A DNA stretch of 64,000 nt from Subsaximicrobium wynnwilliamsii (GTDB lineage Bacteria > Bacteroidota > Bacteroidia > Flavobacteriales > Flavobacteriaceae). Made by a program: the position numbers and the translations under genes. The DNA lies in contig NZ_VORM01000003.1 of assembly GCF_007997225.1 (NCBI RefSeq), positions 62,001-126,000 of the forward strand. Direction: 5' to 3'. The notes beneath the pieces are model-generated. The model worked only from the letters and a program-made list of their open reading frames with translations. It did no database searches and had not been told where the DNA came from. This document shows positions 62,072 to 64,000 of this stretch, piece after piece (positions within the stretch are counted from its first letter, which is position 1; every line of letters begins with the position of its first letter).

Positions 62072-64000
62072 TTGAAATTACAGCTTACTTTTTGCCTGGC
62101 CTTTTTTGCCTGCATGTTCTACGGAAACTCCCAAACCGCAACCATCAAAGGGGTCATCTTGAACGATGACAACCAACCTATTCCCAGCGTGAGCATTAGC
62201 TCTGGCAACCTAGGCACCACTTCTAATGACAATGGCTTTTTTGAACTCAAAGTCCCTGCCGATGAAGACGTTGTGGTTACATTTACCCATATCTCACATA
62301 GAAACGTCGTGGCTACCTTCAATTTGAAAAACGGTCAGGCCTTAGAATTCAATCCGGTGATGAAGGTTGAAGTGGAGCAAATTGCTGCAGTGGTCATCAA
62401 TACCAACACCAGGCAGTCGGTTGATGGCGTGCTGTCCATTTCTCCCGAAATTTTAAGAACCATAAAAGGTGCGCAACCGGGTATCGAGAACATCTTAAAA
62501 ACGCTTCCTGGATTTAATATTTCCAACGAATTGAGCACCCAATATTCAGTACGCGGTGGCAATTTTGATGAAAACTTAGTGTATGTCAATGAAATTGAAG
62601 TGTATCGTCCCTTCTTGATTCGCTCTGGCCAACAGGAAGGCCTCAGCTTTGTAAATACAGATATGGTGCAAAACGTCGATTTTTCAGCAGGCGGGTTTCA
62701 GGCCAAATATGGCGATAGGCTCTCTTCGGTCTTGGATATAACCTATCGCAATCCCATCAATTTTGGGATCAGGGCAGATGCGAGCCTTCTGGGTGGAAGT
62801 GTCACTGCGGAAGCGGTAAGTAAAGATTCCAAATTTTCGGGGATCGTAGGTTTGCGCTACCGTGACAATAGTCTTTTCATCAATTCTTTAGAAACCGAAA
62901 GCGACGTCGTACCGGTTTTTGCCGATGTGCAGACCTTTTTGACCTACAAGTTCAGTGATAAGTTTCATTTAAATTTCCTCGGAAACATCTCACTCAACCA
63001 ATATGATTTCACACCACAGAATCGCCAAACCAATTTTGGCACCTTAGATGAACCTGTGGCGCTGCAGGTGTTTTATGAAGGTCAGGAAAAAGACAAATAC
63101 CTAACCACTTTTGGCGCTTTTAAAGCCAACTATTTTGCTTCGGAAGACTTAAACCTCAAATTGATCGCGTCTGCCTATCACACCACTGAACAGGAATATT
63201 TTGATATTCTGGCACAGTACAGACTTGGTGAGGTCAATACGAATATTGGCGATGAAAACCTTGGCGAAGTGGAATTCACGGAAGGCATAGGCTCCCAATT
63301 CACACACGCCAGAAACGATTTGGATGCCGTGATCGTGAACATTGAGCATAAAGGCGATTACAAATTGAAGGATGAAAGCACCTTGGAATGGTCCCTAAAA
63401 TACACCCATGAAGATTTGCGTGACCGCTTGGTGGAATGGGAAGTGATAGATAGTGCAGGTTTTTCAGTCAGGCCTCCCATTTTCAACATCCCAAACAATC
63501 AACCTTACCAACCTTTTGAAGGTCCCTTGACCGCTTTTCAAAATATACGTGCCACCAATTACGTAAAAATCGATAGACTTCAGGCTTATGCACAGTGGAG
63601 CAAACGCACCATGCTGGGCAGCAATGAAGTGTTTTACAATGCAGGACTTCGTGCCCACAGTTGGAACGTCAATAGCGAAATCCCGAACGAGGAAGGGGTC
63701 TCCAGTTCCAATCAACTAGTTGTTAGCCCAAGAGCGCAGTTTGCCATTAAACCAGATTGGGAGAAGGATATGATGTTTAGAATTGCTGGTGGGGTGTATT
63801 ACCAACCACCATTATACAGAGAATTACGAGATTCCTCGGGCATTGTGCAACCCGATGTAAAAGCACAAAAATCCATTCACTTGGTAGTGGGCAATGAATA
63901 CAGTTTTAAAATGTGGGATCGCCCCTTCAAATTGGTCACTGAAGCCTACTATAAACATTTAAGCGATGTGAATCCCTATACTTTGGAGAATGTTCGGATT
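62072..64000 (+). CDS. TonB-dependent receptor with carboxypeptidase-regulatory domain (partial)
   Basis: The frame opens at a TTG at 62072 and is still open at the right edge (643 codons visible). It has a signal peptide (LTFCLAFFACMFYGNSQ), a carboxypeptidase-regulatory-like domain (IKGVILNDDNQPIPSVSISS, about 25-105), a plug (GIENILKTLPGFNISNELST, QYSVRGGNFDENLVYVNEIE, FSAGGFQAKYGDRLSSVLDI) and the first part of a barrel. It is a SusC-like or general TonB-dependent transporter; its ligand is unknown. An ATG further in would remove the signal peptide, so TTG is preferred. Confidence 0.88.
   Translation, partial: MKLQLTFCLAFFACMFYGNSQTATIKGVILNDDNQPIPSVSISSGNLGTTSNDNGFFELKVPADEDVVVTFTHISHRNVVATFNLKNGQALEFNPVMKVEVEQIAAVVINTNTRQSVDGVLSISPEILRTIKGAQPGIENILKTLPGFNISNELSTQYSVRGGNFDENLVYVNEIEVYRPFLIRSGQQEGLSFVNTDMVQNVDFSAGGFQAKYGDRLSSVLDITYRNPINFGIRADASLLGGSVTAEAVSKDSKFSGIVGLRYRDNSLFINSLETESDVVPVFADVQTFLTYKFSDKFHLNFLGNISLNQYDFTPQNRQTNFGTLDEPVALQVFYEGQEKDKYLTTFGAFKANYFASEDLNLKLIASAYHTTEQEYFDILAQYRLGEVNTNIGDENLGEVEFTEGIGSQFTHARNDLDAVIVNIEHKGDYKLKDESTLEWSLKYTHEDLRDRLVEWEVIDSAGFSVRPPIFNIPNNQPYQPFEGPLTAFQNIRATNYVKIDRLQAYAQWSKRTMLGSNEVFYNAGLRAHSWNVNSEIPNEEGVSSSNQLVVSPRAQFAIKPDWEKDMMFRIAGGVYYQPPLYRELRDSSGIVQPDVKAQKSIHLVVGNEYSFKMWDRPFKLVTEAYYKHLSDVNPYTLENVRI

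Overview
The window is AT-rich DNA from a member of the Bacteroidota, most likely family Flavobacteriaceae. Signs are the -7 promoter element TAnnTTTG in front of several genes, gene sets typical of that family (a WbqC protein, a DUF6122 protein, two rhomboids next to mutL, a DUF721 protein, PorT-like barrels, a split methylmalonyl-CoA mutase), many SusC/TonB-type proteins with carboxypeptidase-regulatory domains, and a probable 6S RNA beside zapA. No rRNA operon, CRISPR array or intact prophage is visible.

Bases 1-9441 (minus strand) hold the promoter-proximal part of an extracellular contractile injection system (eCIS, related to Afp/PVC/MAC particles). In transcription order it encodes a DUF4255 cap protein, one large sheath protein, two tube proteins, a 56-residue DUF5908 protein, a LysM protein, a gp27/gp5-type spike, a PAAR tip, a gp25 baseplate protein and a gpJ-type baseplate protein that runs off the left edge. 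The ATPase, tape measure, fibre and payload genes expected further along would lie outside. Upstream are a wrecked tyrosine recombinase (10036-11050) and tRNA-Pro (11173-11250), the arrangement of a genomic island inserted at a tRNA gene.

Bases 11251-31587 (plus strand) are mostly metabolic and housekeeping: a TonB receptor, PQQ sugar dehydrogenase and cytochrome c operon; udk, a septum protein and mutA in an overlapping chain; a His-tailed lipoprotein; a seven-copy array of about 130-bp repeats; mutB; a lone Y1 (IS200/RAYT-like) transposase with duplicated hairpins; a DECR-like reductase; an M16 protease; then parA, parB, a DUF5683 protein, dapB and lepB.

Bases 31588-49000 carry wbqC, a DUF6122 gene, a nuclease-fold protein, two rhomboids, mutL, two small membrane proteins, ribH, a TPR protein, recF, a lipoprotein, an aldo/keto reductase, a DUF721 gene, a TlpA-like protein, pheT, PAP2, tpx and dgkA. 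The intergenic regions are rich in simple repeats, palindromes, a 429-bp element with 16-bp inverted ends, and copies of a roughly 100-bp dispersed repeat.

Bases 49000-64000 carry a glutamate-receptor-like potassium channel, a minimal four-helix sensor, four outer-membrane barrel genes in a row, xerD, a PAS histidine kinase, rny, the 6S RNA candidate, zapA with a coiled-coil partner, an M23 peptidase and a TonB-type protein cut by the right edge.
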